A stretch of DNA of 64,000 nt from Bradyrhizobium sp. MOS002 (GCF_003020115.1 NZ_PYFX01000009.1:1-64000); one strand, 5' to 3'. Positions 22,447 to 31,711 are shown, numbered from the stretch's first letter. Numbers and translations are program-made. The notes: generated by a model not told the origin, from the letters alone.

Positions 22447-24057
22447 TCAATACGCGTTCTCGTTCTTCGTCAGCAGCGAGATCGGCGTCTTCAGCAGAAT
22501 GACGAGATCGAACAGCACCGACCAGTTCTCGATGTAATAGAGGTCGAACTCGACGCGTTTCTGGATCTTCTCTTGATTGTCGATCTCGCCGCGCCAGCCG
22601 TTGATCTGGGCCCAGCCGGTGATGCCGGGTTTGACCCGGTGCCGGGCGAAATAGCCGTCGACGGCTTCGTCGAACAGGCGGCTCTGCAGCTTGCCCTGCA
22701 CCGCATGTGGACGCGGGCCGACCAAAGAGAGATCGCCCGAGAATACCACGTTGAAGAGCTGCGGCAGTTCGTCGAGGCTGGTCTTGCGGATGAAGCGGCC
22801 GACGCGGGTGACGCGCGAGTCGTTCTTGGTCACGACCTTCGAGGCCGTCGGATCAGCCTGATGATGGTACATCGAGCGAAACTTGTAGACGTCGATGCGC
22901 TCGTTGTTGAAACCGAAGCGCTTTTGGCGGAACAGCACGGGGCCGGGACTGTCGAGCTTCACGGCCAGCGCCACCAATCCCATCACCGGCAAGGCCACGA
23001 GCAGCGCGAGGGTGCCGACCACGCGGTCGAACAGCCATTTCATCACCAGGTCCCAGTCGGTGATCGGCGCCTCGAACACGTCCAGCGTCGGCACTTCGCC
23101 GATATAGGAATAGGAGCGGGGGCGAAAGCGCAACTTGTTGGTATGCGCGGAGAGGCGGATGTCCACCGGCAGCACCCAGAGCTTCTTCAGCATCTCCAGG
23201 ATGCGTGTCTCGGCGGAGATCGGCAGCGCGAACAGCACCAGATCGACGCGGGTGCGGCGGGCGAACTCGACGATGTCGTCGACCTTGCCGAGCTTGCGCG
23301 CACCGGCACAGGTGTCGAGCGCGCGGCTGTCGTTGCGGTCGTCGAATACGCCGAGGACGTGGATGTCGGAATCCTCCTGCTCCTTCAGCGCCTCGACCAA
23401 TTGTTCGCCGTTGCGGTCGGAGCCGACGATGATGGTGCGGCGGTCGAGCCGGCCCTCGCGCCCCCAGGCGCGCACCAGCGAGCGCAGCACCAGACGCTCG
23501 CAGAGGAGCGCGGCGAGCCCGAGGACGTAGAAGGCGGCAAGCCACAGCCGCGATATTTCACTGCCGAACTTGGCGAAGAAGGAGATGCCGATGAACAACA
23601 GGAAGACGAACGACCAGGACGAGATCATCCGCGTCATCTGCCGGAGCTGACCGCGGAACAGCTGCACCTGGTAGATGTCGGCGGCCTGGAAGCAGACCAC
23701 GGCGGAAACCGCAACGGCGATGACCTGCGCGGGATAGATCCAGCTGAAGGACCCGGCGTGGGGCATCACGTAGCCGAGATAGAGGACGATGCCGACGAGG
23801 CTCAGCAGCGCGAAATCGGCGAGGCGTACGAAGCCGGTGATCACGATCGGCGAATAGGCGCGGGCGACCTTCTGGTTGACGACGTCGAGCGCGGCGGGCG
23901 AGAGCCGCTGGCGGCGCTCCACAAAGGGCTGGTCAGCCGGCTTCGCCGCGGCGCTGGTCGCGGCATCGAGCATCGAGCGTGCGTTGAGCGGTTCCACGGG
24001 CGTCCACGTCCATTCCAAAAAACCCGCGGGTCGCGTCCTTGCGCCCCAGGCGAGCAT
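22447..24057 (-). CDS. Undecaprenyl-phosphate sugar phosphotransferase
   Basis: The product has up to 536 residues. Four or five N-terminal membrane segments (about 65-195) precede a CoA-binding-like central domain ('RRTIIVGSDRNGEQLVEALKEQ', about 219-240) and a final membrane helix. The C-terminal bacterial sugar transferase domain follows: 'KLDSPGPVLFRQKRFGFNNERIDVYKFRSMY', 'RFIRKTSLDELPQLFNVVFSGDLSLVGPRPH', 'VKPGITGWAQINGWRGE'. The enzyme starts repeat-unit assembly by moving a sugar-1-phosphate to undecaprenyl phosphate at the inner membrane. A GTG at about 23997 or an ATG at 23973 are alternative starts, because the first 20 residues look unlike the family. Confidence 0.92.
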   Translation of the reverse strand: MLAWGARTRPAGFLEWTWTPVEPLNARSMLDAATSAAAKPADQPFVERRQRLSPAALDVVNQKVARAYSPIVITGFVRLADFALLSLVGIVLYLGYVMPHAGSFSWIYPAQVIAVAVSAVVCFQAADIYQVQLFRGQLRQMTRMISSWSFVFLLFIGISFFAKFGSEISRLWLAAFYVLGLAALLCERLVLRSLVRAWGREGRLDRRTIIVGSDRNGEQLVEALKEQEDSDIHVLGVFDDRNDSRALDTCAGARKLGKVDDIVEFARRTRVDLVLFALPISAETRILEMLKKLWVLPVDIRLSAHTNKLRFRPRSYSYIGEVPTLDVFEAPITDWDLVMKWLFDRVVGTLALLVALPVMGLVALAVKLDSPGPVLFRQKRFGFNNERIDVYKFRSMYHHQADPTASKVVTKNDSRVTRVGRFIRKTSLDELPQLFNVVFSGDLSLVGPRPHAVQGKLQSRLFDEAVDGYFARHRVKPGITGWAQINGWRGEIDNQEKIQKRVEFDLYYIENWSVLFDLVILLKTPISLLTKNENAY

Positions 24058-24117
24058 CCCCTGGCCCTTGGACTAACGGACAAATCGGAAGATTCTCTAA
24101 AGCGGCCTTGAGGATGG

Positions 24118-25257
24118 TTAATGATTGGCAAATGCGTCGCGATAGCCCGCGAGCACGCCGTCGACCATCGCCTGCTGGGAGAAATGCGCGGAGATGCGCT
24201 CGCGGAGGGACGAGGCGCGCTGCGCTGTTCCCAGCGGATTGTCGAGCGCGGCCGCAATCGCCTCCGCCATGGCGTCCGCGTTGCTCGGCGCAAACAGCGC
24301 CGGGTTCTCCGCGCCGAAAATCTCGGGAATGCCGCCGATCTTGGACGCAATCATCGGAATGCCGGCGGCACCGGCCTCGATCACGACATAGGGCATGGAA
24401 TCGCCACGCGAGGGAACGACAAGCAGACGCCCCTTGGAGAAGCCGTAGCGTGCCTTGACGTGACCGATGAAGCGGATGGCGCTGGAGAGGCCGAGCCTCT
24501 CGACCTGGGCTTTCAGCGCCGCGGTCTCCTCGCCGTCGCCGCCGAGCGTCAGTGTGACCTTCTTGCCGCCCTCGTGCAGGCGCGCCACCGCGTCGACCAG
24601 CAGATCGGCGCCCTTGATGTGCCTGAACTCACCGACATAAGCGAGGTCGGTGGCGTCGTCGGCCATGACGACGGGTTCGAATTCCTCCGGCGTCACGCCG
24701 TTGAAGACGCAATGCACCACGCCCTTCGGCTTGCCGACGATGCGCTGATAGGTGTCGCGCGCAAACGCGCTTTCGAACAGGAACAGGTCGGTCGCGTCCA
24801 TCAGCGTACGCTCGAGCCGCGCGTAAAACTCGCCCTTGAGGGTGTTAAGGGGATAATGCAACGAGCCGCCATGCGGGGTGTAGATGCGGATGGTGTCGTC
24901 GGATCGCCGCCGCATGCGGATGAAAGCGCCAGCCTTGGCGCCGTGGCCGTGCATGACGTCGGGCTTGAGGGTGGCGATCAGGCGCCGCAAGCGAAGCCAG
25001 ACCAGGACATCGTCAGGCGACGGTTCGCGGCGGATCGCCATCCGGTGCACGCCGAGTTTCAGCCGCGGTGCGAGCTCGGCAAGGGCCTTGTCGGCGCGTT
25101 CACCGCCGGTGAGACTGTCGGCGAGGATGCCGACATGATGGCCTCGATCGACCTGGCCGTTGGCGACGTCGAGGATGTGGCGGAAGATGCCGCCGACCGG
25201 AGCGCGCACGGCGTGCAGGATGCGAAGCGGCTGGTCGGGAGAGGGGGGCATGATCAA
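24118..25257 (-). CDS. GT4-family glycosyltransferase
   Basis: The product has 379 residues in two Rossmann-like domains. The N-terminal acceptor domain has 'HAVRAPVGGIFRHILDVANGQVDRGHHVGI' and 'DVMHGHGAKAGAFIR'. The C-terminal donor domain has 'LAYVGEFRHIKGADLLVDAVARL', 'LTLGGDGEE' and 'VVPSRGDSMPYVVIEAGAAGIPMIASKIGGIPEIF', where D-x7-E replaces the common E-x7-E. It transfers an activated sugar to a lipid-linked glycan in the cytoplasm. It precedes the phosphotransferase on the same strand and is divergent from the Wzz-like gene at 25455, giving a shared promoter region of about 200 bp. Confidence 0.9.
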   Translation of the reverse strand: MIMPPSPDQPLRILHAVRAPVGGIFRHILDVANGQVDRGHHVGILADSLTGGERADKALAELAPRLKLGVHRMAIRREPSPDDVLVWLRLRRLIATLKPDVMHGHGAKAGAFIRMRRRSDDTIRIYTPHGGSLHYPLNTLKGEFYARLERTLMDATDLFLFESAFARDTYQRIVGKPKGVVHCVFNGVTPEEFEPVVMADDATDLAYVGEFRHIKGADLLVDAVARLHEGGKKVTLTLGGDGEETAALKAQVERLGLSSAIRFIGHVKARYGFSKGRLLVVPSRGDSMPYVVIEAGAAGIPMIASKIGGIPEIFGAENPALFAPSNADAMAEAIAAALDNPLGTAQRASSLRERISAHFSQQAMVDGVLAGYRDAFANH

Positions 25258-25454
25258 AACCAGCGCTCGACGGCGAATGCTCGAACAATCTCACGAAATA
25301 TCGAGACGGATTAAGAGCCCTCGTGGTTAACAAACGGTGACGGACGTGCCTGTGCGAGCTGCCGCACGCCGCGATTAACTCAGCGGCAACCTTAATGGAG
25401 TGTAATCGCCCCGGTTGAGGTAGGTTCGTGGCGTTGCGCCTGCGGGAGTGTTCG

Positions 25455-27731
25455 ATGCGTTTAGCGTTCTGGCGTGCCAGCAAGGACAAGGCGGTGGTCG
25501 AGCGGGCTGTCTCGAAGGCCGGAGCCAAGCGGGCCGAACTCGAGCCCCAGGTTGAAGCAAAGCCTGCACCCGTCGCTCCGAGGCCGGCGCCAGTCGAATC
25601 CGGCGACATCGACCTGCACGCGCTCGGCGCGGCATTGGCGCGCAAGCGCGGCTGGATCATCGTGCCGACGGTGCTGGCTCTCGTCGCGTCCATCGCGATC
25701 GTCAATCTCGTCACGCCGCGCTACAAATCCGAATCCCGTATCCTGATCGACGGCCGCGAGAATGTGTTTCTGCGCCCCAACAGCGATCGCGCCGAGGAAC
25801 GGCAGGCGCTCGACGCCGAAGCTGTCACCAGCCAGGTGCAGCTCGTGCTGTCGCGCGATCTCGCGCGCGAGATCATCAAGAAGAACAAGCTTGCGGAACG
25901 GCCCGAGTTCGATCCGGTGCTGCAAGGCATTTCGCCGCTGAAGTCGCTTGCGGCGCTGGTCGGCATCGGCCGCGATCCGTTCTCGATGACGCCGGAAGAG
26001 CGCGTGCTCGACGCCTATTACGAGCGCCTCCAGGCCTACGCCGTGGATAAGTCGCGCGTCATCGTGATCGAATTCCAGTCTGCCGATCCCGATCTCGCCG
26101 TGCGCGTCGCCAATTCGATCGCCGACGGCTATCTCGTGCTGCAGCAGGATGCGCGGCAGGACCAGGCCCGAAATGCCAGCCAGTGGTATGCCGGCAGGAT
26201 CGACGAGCTGCGACGGAACGTCTCCGAGGCCGAAGCGAAGGCCGAGGACTTCCGCTCCAAGTCGAGCCTGTTCGTCGGCACCAACAACACGACGCTGTCG
26301 AACCAGCAGATGGGCGAGGTCAATACCCAGCTCAACAATGCGCGCGCGCTCAAGGCCGATGCCGAGTCCAAGGCGCGCCTGATCCGCGAGATGATCCAGA
26401 GCGGCAAGCCGATCGAGTCGTCGGAAATTTTGAACTCGGAATCGATGCGCACGCCTTCCCAGCAGCGCGTGGCGTTGCGGGCGCAGCTGGCCGAGCAATC
26501 GTCGACGTTGCTTGGCAACCATCCGCGCATCAAGGAATTGAAGGCGCAGCTCGCCGACCTCGACACCCAGATCCGCGACGAGGCCGCCAAGCTCGCCCGC
26601 ACGCTTGAAAACGATGCGCGCGCCGCCAGCGGGCGCGTTCAGGAATTGTCGGCGAGCCTCGAGCAGCTCAAGAAGCAGGCGACGGCCACCAACGGCCAGG
26701 ACGTACAGCTCCGCGCCCTCGAGCGTGAGGCCAAGGCGCAGCGCGACCTGCTCGAAACCTATCTCGCGAAGTACCGCGAAGCCAACACCCGCGAGACCAT
26801 CGACACCGCGCCGACGGATGGCCGCATCATCTCGCGCGCCGTCGTCTCGAACACACCGGCCTATCCGAAGAAGCTGCCGATCGTACTGATCGCGACGATC
26901 GCGACACTGCTGCTCTCGTCCGGCGTCGTCGTCACCGGAGAGCTGCTGCGCCAGACCGCGCCCCGTGCGGTGGCGGTGTTCACGCCGGCGCTCACGCGGG
27001 CGTCGGCTCGCCAGGAACAGATCGTCCAACCGGTGGTCGTCGAGCCCTTCGTCGATCCGGTCGTCGATCCAGTCATGGCAGAACCCGCGCCGCTGCAGCC
27101 GGAGATGACGGCCGATGCCGATGTCACCGAATTCGCGGAGATCGAACGTCTGGCCGATCGCCTGCGCGCCGCCGGGACCATGGCGAAGAAAGTCACGGTG
27201 CTCGGCACCGCGAGCGGCGAAGCCATCACGCTGTCGACGCTGACATTGGCCCGGCACCTGGCGCGCGACGCGCGGGTCGTCGTGGTCGATCTCGCCGCGT
27301 CCTCGCCGACCATGGCCGCCGTGTCCGTCGATGCCTCGGCCCCCGGCCTTGCCGAACTGATGCAGGGCGAGGCGTCGTTCGCGCAGATCATCACGCGGGA
27401 CAAGCTCTCGCGGCTGCATCTCGTCATGGCCGGCCGTCCCGGCTTCGATCGCAGCCTGTTGCAGTCGCCGCGCGTGACGCTCGCGATCGACGCGCTGCTG
27501 CGGGCCTACGACCACGTGCTGCTCGATGCCGGCAGTGCCTCCGATCTTCCGGCCGAGCTCCTGACGGCGAATGCCCGCGCCGTCGTGGTGCCCGAGGTGT
27601 CGATAGCGCCGGATGCGCGCGCGCTGATGTGCGAGCAGCTCAGCGCCGTCGGCTTCAGCGAAGTGACGATGCTGAACAGGCCCGTGCAGCCGTCGGATGC
27701 GAGGGACGCGCCGCGCGTCGTTGCGGCGTGA
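25455..27731 (+). CDS. Wzz/ExoP-like polysaccharide co-polymerase with degenerate kinase domain
   Basis: From ATG 25455 (behind GGGAG) the product is 758 residues; a GTG at 25428 is possible. A Wzz domain starts at about residue 50, with membrane segments at about 66-84 ('GWIIVPTVLALVASIAIVNL') and 475-495. Between them lies a long coiled coil ('RIDELRRNVSEAEAKAEDFRSK', 'ELKAQLADLDTQIRDEAAKLARTLENDARA'). The C-terminal part (about 575-758) has the fold of a BY-kinase. The Walker A position reads 'VLGTASGEAITLSTL' without GKS/T, the Walker A' site is 'VVVVDLAAS', and the end lacks a Tyr cluster. It probably controls chain length without autophosphorylation. This is an exopolysaccharide secretion component of the inner membrane. 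Confidence 0.88.
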   Translation: MRLAFWRASKDKAVVERAVSKAGAKRAELEPQVEAKPAPVAPRPAPVESGDIDLHALGAALARKRGWIIVPTVLALVASIAIVNLVTPRYKSESRILIDGRENVFLRPNSDRAEERQALDAEAVTSQVQLVLSRDLAREIIKKNKLAERPEFDPVLQGISPLKSLAALVGIGRDPFSMTPEERVLDAYYERLQAYAVDKSRVIVIEFQSADPDLAVRVANSIADGYLVLQQDARQDQARNASQWYAGRIDELRRNVSEAEAKAEDFRSKSSLFVGTNNTTLSNQQMGEVNTQLNNARALKADAESKARLIREMIQSGKPIESSEILNSESMRTPSQQRVALRAQLAEQSSTLLGNHPRIKELKAQLADLDTQIRDEAAKLARTLENDARAASGRVQELSASLEQLKKQATATNGQDVQLRALEREAKAQRDLLETYLAKYREANTRETIDTAPTDGRIISRAVVSNTPAYPKKLPIVLIATIATLLLSSGVVVTGELLRQTAPRAVAVFTPALTRASARQEQIVQPVVVEPFVDPVVDPVMAEPAPLQPEMTADADVTEFAEIERLADRLRAAGTMAKKVTVLGTASGEAITLSTLTLARHLARDARVVVVDLAASSPTMAAVSVDASAPGLAELMQGEASFAQIITRDKLSRLHLVMAGRPGFDRSLLQSPRVTLAIDALLRAYDHVLLDAGSASDLPAELLTANARAVVVPEVSIAPDARALMCEQLSAVGFSEVTMLNRPVQPSDARDAPRVVAA

Positions 27732-27767
27732 TGTCCTTGCCCTGTCCGTGGGGCCCGAGCGAGCGCC

Positions 27768-27898
27768 TCGTCCTTCGAGACGACCGCTTCGCGGTCTCCT
27801 CAGGATGAGGCTGGGCTGGATCGGAATCCGTTGAAGCTGCTGCCGCGAATTCTGTCCTCATCCTGAGGGCCCGCCAGAGGCGGGCGTCTCGAAGGATG
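27768..27898. repeat. Interspersed palindromic repeat, family B
   Basis: It begins CGTCCTTCGAGACGACCGC and ends with the inverted counterpart GCGGGCGTCTCGAAGGATG. The internal inverted pair TCCTCAGGATGAGG and CCTCATCCTGAGG lies inside. This is a common intergenic element type in Bradyrhizobium and relatives. It fills most of the gap after the Wzz-like gene. Confidence 0.75.
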
Positions 27899-27934
27899 CG
27901 CCGCAGGGGTAGCGTTTCCCAACCGGGGAATTTC

Positions 27935-29116
27935 TTACCCGAACGCCCGCCGCAGCCGCTGCGCCAGGTCGAACAACATCTGGTTCTGTTTCACCAGCCG
28001 CTTGCCGTGGCTCAGCGAGGACATCGCCATTGCCGCGAGCTTTCCGCGTGACGTTAGCGGAACAAAACTGTCGAAGATCTCCTGGTCGTCCTTGCAGAAC
28101 ATCCGCTTGTACTCGTCCGAGCCGATGCCGAGGTCGAGCGAGCGGTAGCCGCGCTCGGCGCAGCGATCGATGATGTAGCGCATCAGGATCAGCCCGGGGC
28201 TGTAGCGGGCGTGCTCGGACATCGTGTAGGTGTTGAACATCATCGAGAAGCGCTGGCCGTCGGCGACGCCGGCGAAGATCGCGATCACCTCGTCGTCGCA
28301 TTCGAGCGCATGGATGTCGATGACGCGGCCGTCACCGCGTGGCGCAAGGCAGGCGCTGCGGACGAATTGCTCGACGCCGGGCTCGGCGAAGACGTTGGGA
28401 AGCTTCTGTTCGGCCATCCGCGCCGGTTTGACACGGAAGAACCAGTCGAGCAGGCGGGTGATGTCCGCGTCGGTGGTCGCCAGGTGATAACGATAGCCGA
28501 CGAGCGCCTGGAGCTTCTTCTCCTTGCTCTTGAGGCGGCGGCGGAAGGAGTTGCTGATCCGCGATGCCGGCGGGCCTCCCGGTTCCATCGTGAGCAGCGG
28601 GCAGCCGTTGATCGCGCTTTGGCGCGGCAAATGCGCGAACGGGTTCTGCTGGTCGTTCCAGTGCAGCGGCTGCTGCGTCAGTGCGAGCACGTCGGCATGT
28701 TCGCCGAGCGGCGCAAACAGCGCGTCGAGATCGCCGATGGCGACCTGCGCCGCGAATTCGGCGTTCCACAGGCCCATGTTGAAGGTCGTATGCTTGCCGC
28801 CCATGAAGCAGGCGGTGCGCACGCCGTGGTTCTGGCGCAGCGAGAGCGGCAGCAGCAGGAGCGGCTGATGCTCGGCGTCGCGGGCAACGACGATGAAAGG
28901 ACGGGCGCGTTCGTGCTCGCCGACCAGACGCTGCCAGGGACTGAGCAGATCGAACCGCTGATAGGGCGTGAAGAGGTGCCCGGGCTGCTCGAAGGCGCGC
29001 CAGACGGCCTCAGCCGCGTCGAGATCGGAAACGATGTCGACATGCGCGATGCGGCCCGCTTTCGACCGCGCTGGCAATTCTGCCTTCCGGCTTTGCATCG
29101 CCGCAGCCATGGTCAT
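27935..29116 (-). CDS. CelD/BcsL-type GNAT acyltransferase
   Basis: From ATG 29116 the product is 393 residues; a start at 29176 is possible. The protein has the tandem GNAT-like layout of the CelD/FemAB-like group. The N-terminal part contains 'FTPYQRFDLLSPWQRLVGEHERARPFIVVA'. The C-terminal acetyltransferase_6-type domain contains 'SNSFRRRLKSKEKKL', 'LDWFFRVKPARMAEQ' and 'GLILMRYIIDRCAERGYRSLDLGIGSDEYKRMFC'. Such proteins transfer acyl or amino-acyl groups and occur in cellulose and exopolysaccharide clusters, probably modifying the polymer. It is divergent from the deacetylase-like gene. Confidence 0.82.
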   Translation of the reverse strand: MTMAAAMQSRKAELPARSKAGRIAHVDIVSDLDAAEAVWRAFEQPGHLFTPYQRFDLLSPWQRLVGEHERARPFIVVARDAEHQPLLLLPLSLRQNHGVRTACFMGGKHTTFNMGLWNAEFAAQVAIGDLDALFAPLGEHADVLALTQQPLHWNDQQNPFAHLPRQSAINGCPLLTMEPGGPPASRISNSFRRRLKSKEKKLQALVGYRYHLATTDADITRLLDWFFRVKPARMAEQKLPNVFAEPGVEQFVRSACLAPRGDGRVIDIHALECDDEVIAIFAGVADGQRFSMMFNTYTMSEHARYSPGLILMRYIIDRCAERGYRSLDLGIGSDEYKRMFCKDDQEIFDSFVPLTSRGKLAAMAMSSLSHGKRLVKQNQMLFDLAQRLRRAFG

Positions 29117-29243
29117 TCGCGAACCTGTCGAGAAATCAAAAATATGCGTAATTCGGCCCGTGGCCGACCTTTGCAAAGAAATGTCAACAAAGGGTAATGA
29201 CTATAGGAGAGGGAACGGCCGCCGACGGGCGCGAGGTGGGATA

Positions 29244-30287
29244 TTGGCATCCGACGACAGATGGCTGGAACGGCTGCGCCTTGAGCTGACCTGGCTCACG
29301 GGCCAGGCCGCGCTGCGCAGTCGTGGTGCCGGCGCCATCCTGCGCTTTGCGCATGTGCGGCCGCGGCGGCGCGGCGGGTTTCAGCCGCTGCGCGAGAACG
29401 AGATCACGCCGCATTTCCTCGATCGCGCCATTCGCGCGCTGAAGCGGTGGAAGTATGATTTTCTCGGCATGGACGAGGTCTGCCGGCGCGCGGTGACGCT
29501 GTCCGAACACGGGCGCTTCGTGGCCCTCACTTTCGACGGCGCCGGCAAGGATCTGATCGACTTTGCCTACCCTGTGCTGGCGCGCCACGCCGTGCCCTTC
29601 ACGATCTATGTGCCCACGGCGTTTCCCGACGGCGTCGGAGAGGCCTGGTGGCTCGGACTCGAACAGGTCATCGCGCGCGAGAGCCGCGTCAGCCTGATGA
29701 TGGGCGAGAAGGAGCAGCGCTTCACGGTGACTGACAACGCCGAGAAGCAGGCGCTGTTTTCGTTCCTCGAGGCCTGGCTGCGCTCGCTGCCGCCGGCGGA
29801 TGTGTCGGCTGCGATTGCAGACCTCTGCACGCGCTACCGGATCGACCTTGCCGCGCTCTCGCGCGAGGCATCGATGAATTGGGAGGATCTGGCGAGGCTC
29901 GCGGCCGATCCCATGGTGACGATCGGCAGTGCGACCGTGAACTATCCCGTTCTCGCCAACATGAAGGATACGGCCGCGCTGCGCGAGATGACGATGGGCA
30001 AGGCGGTGGCGGAAGCGGCCTTCAATCGCGATATCCGGCATCTCGCCTTTCCGTTCGGCGATCGCGCCTCGTTCCGGCGCAGCCATGTCATCATGGCGGA
30101 GGAGGCCGGCTTTGCCAGCGCGGTGACGACGATCCCGGGCGTCGTGGACGCGGAGGGACGCACCAATCTGCGCGCGCTGCCGCGCATTTCCTGGGATGGC
30201 CGGGTGCGCTCGCTGCGCATCATGCGGGTGCTGGTGTCGGGGGTTTCTTTTGCGCCGGTGAAGCCGACCGGCACCGCTGCGACCTAG
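29244..30287 (+). CDS. Polysaccharide-deacetylase-like protein lacking metal ligands
   Basis: From TTG 29244, behind GAGGTGGG, the product is 347 residues. The NodB-like fold is evident from 'FVALTFDGAGKDLIDFAYPVLARHAVPFTIYVPTAF' (about 92-127), 'EAWWLGLEQVI' (133-143), 'MVTIGSATVNYPVLANM' (224-240) and 'IRHLAFPFGDRASF'. Active members read T-F-D-D-G and H-x-x-x-H; here the second Asp is Gly99 and the two His are Ala230 and Tyr234. All three metal ligands are therefore missing, while the first Asp98 remains. The fold is probably kept for sugar binding or a structural role in polysaccharide export. No signal peptide is seen. It follows the divergent acyltransferase. Confidence 0.8.
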   Translation: MASDDRWLERLRLELTWLTGQAALRSRGAGAILRFAHVRPRRRGGFQPLRENEITPHFLDRAIRALKRWKYDFLGMDEVCRRAVTLSEHGRFVALTFDGAGKDLIDFAYPVLARHAVPFTIYVPTAFPDGVGEAWWLGLEQVIARESRVSLMMGEKEQRFTVTDNAEKQALFSFLEAWLRSLPPADVSAAIADLCTRYRIDLAALSREASMNWEDLARLAADPMVTIGSATVNYPVLANMKDTAALREMTMGKAVAEAAFNRDIRHLAFPFGDRASFRRSHVIMAEEAGFASAVTTIPGVVDAEGRTNLRALPRISWDGRVRSLRIMRVLVSGVSFAPVKPTGTAAT

Positions 30288-30292
30288 AAGCG

Positions 30293-30514
30293 CTACGAAC
30301 TGGATTTGGCCCGGTCGGGCCGCTGCATCCAGCTCACGATCGGCATCGCCGGCAGCACCCATCCCATGCCGACCACCACGTAATAGATGGCCTGCCGCCA
30401 GCCGGACTCGGCGATCCAGGGCATCTGCGCCAGCGCCATGCCGAGCAGGGCCCAGACGGTGGCGAGCACCAGGAGCAGGATGGTGCCGAGGAACTTGCGG
30501 GTGCGGATCGTCAT
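30293..30514 (-). CDS. DUF2842 small membrane protein
   Basis: The product has 73 residues with two membrane segments (about 8-28, 'FLGTILLLVLATVWALLGMAL', and 41-60). The layout and the 'MTIRTRKFLGT' start match DUF2842, a family found mainly in alphaproteobacteria. It is often next to the heme A synthase gene, as here (divergent, 95 bp apart). Function is unknown; the neighbourhood suggests a link to cytochrome oxidase assembly. Confidence 0.8.
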   Translation of the reverse strand: MTIRTRKFLGTILLLVLATVWALLGMALAQMPWIAESGWRQAIYYVVVGMGWVLPAMPIVSWMQRPDRAKSSS

Positions 30515-30609
30515 GACGGAATATCGCGGCTTTCGCGTAAACTTGCGCTGCGGGAGCGGGGGACTATAAGGGGCACGCAGTCCGGTTCAAGCTCTGGTTT
30601 TTGCCTCGA

Positions 30610-31692
30610 ATGACGACGATTTCCGCCCCGTCCGAGCCGTATCGCGCCGTGCGCTGGTGGCTGATCTCAGTGGCGGCGCTGATCGCTCTGATGGTGCTGG
30701 TCGGCGGCGCGACGCGGCTGACGGAATCCGGGCTCTCGATCGTCGAATGGAAGCCGGTCACGGGCAGCGTGCCGCCACTCTCGGAAGCGCAGTGGACGGC
30801 AGCCTTCGAGGCCTACAAGAAGATCCCGCAATATCGCGAGCTCAACGCCGGCATGAGCCTGTCCGAGTTCAAGGAGATCTTCTGGTGGGAATGGAGCCAC
30901 CGGCTGCTCGGCCGTTTCATCGGCGTCGCCTATCTCTTGCCGTTCCTGTTCTTCCTCTGGCGCGGTGGCCTGCCCGGTGAGTTGAAGCGGCGGCTGTGGC
31001 TGCTGTTCGCGCTCGGCGGGCTCCAGGGCGCGGTCGGCTGGTGGATGGTGGCCTCGGGGCTGTCTGAACGCGTCGAGGTGTCGCAATATCGGCTGGCGAC
31101 GCATCTCGTCCTCGCGCTCGTGATCTTCGCCGGCATCGTCTGGACGGTGCGGCGGCTCGCCGAGCGTCCGCAGATCGCAGCCTCGTCACGGCTGCGCTTC
31201 ACCAGCGCCTTGCTCCTCGTCGTGACCTTTATCCAGATCTATTTCGGTGCGCTGGTCGCGGGCCTGCGCGCCGGCCGCGCCTACAACACCTGGCCGCAAA
31301 TCGACGGCGCGTTCATTCCCTCAGCGGAGCGCCTGTGGTTCGAGACGCCGTGGTGGCGCAACATGTTCGACAACGTGCTGACGGTGCAGTTCGAGCACCG
31401 CATGACGGCCTATGCGCTGTTCGCGCTGGCTGCGTTGCACGCGTTCGATGCGGTGCGTTCACGCGCGGGATCTGCGGCAAGCGGGGCGCTTTTGCTGTTG
31501 GGGGCGATAAGCCTGCAAGCATTGCTCGGCATCCTAACGCTGCTCAACCAGGTGCCGATTGATCTCGCGCTCGCGCATCAGGCGGTCGCGATCGTGGTGC
31601 TGACGCTTGCGGTGATGCAGACGGAGCGGCTCGCGACGCGCAGCTCAACCCAAGCGCAGCCGCGCGCGGTTCCTGTCGGTCAGGCCGGCTGA
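30610..31692 (+). CDS. ctaA: Heme A synthase
   Basis: From ATG 30610 the product is 360 residues; TTG 30601 is an alternative. Eight membrane segments are visible. Family motifs include 'VLVGGATRLTESGLSIVEWKPVTGSVPPL' (about 33-61), 'EIFWWEWSHRLLGRFIG' with a heme-ligand His, 'GLQGAVGWWMVASGL', 'HLVLAL', 'GLRAGRAYNTWPQIDGAFIP' and 'VQFEHRMTAYALF'. The enzyme oxidises the C8 methyl of heme O to give heme A for aa3-type cytochrome oxidase, in the inner membrane. Length and motif set fit the alphaproteobacterial type. Confidence 0.95.
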   Translation: MTTISAPSEPYRAVRWWLISVAALIALMVLVGGATRLTESGLSIVEWKPVTGSVPPLSEAQWTAAFEAYKKIPQYRELNAGMSLSEFKEIFWWEWSHRLLGRFIGVAYLLPFLFFLWRGGLPGELKRRLWLLFALGGLQGAVGWWMVASGLSERVEVSQYRLATHLVLALVIFAGIVWTVRRLAERPQIAASSRLRFTSALLLVVTFIQIYFGALVAGLRAGRAYNTWPQIDGAFIPSAERLWFETPWWRNMFDNVLTVQFEHRMTAYALFALAALHAFDAVRSRAGSAASGALLLLGAISLQALLGILTLLNQVPIDLALAHQAVAIVVLTLAVMQTERLATRSSTQAQPRAVPVGQAG

Positions 31693-31711
31693 TCACTATC
31701 AGCCCGGCTGA

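Noticed and set aside
28968..29243. Long N-terminal extension of the deacetylase-like protein
   Set aside because: The open frame runs back into the divergent acyltransferase gene; the TTG at 29244 with GAGGTGGG before it is a better start.
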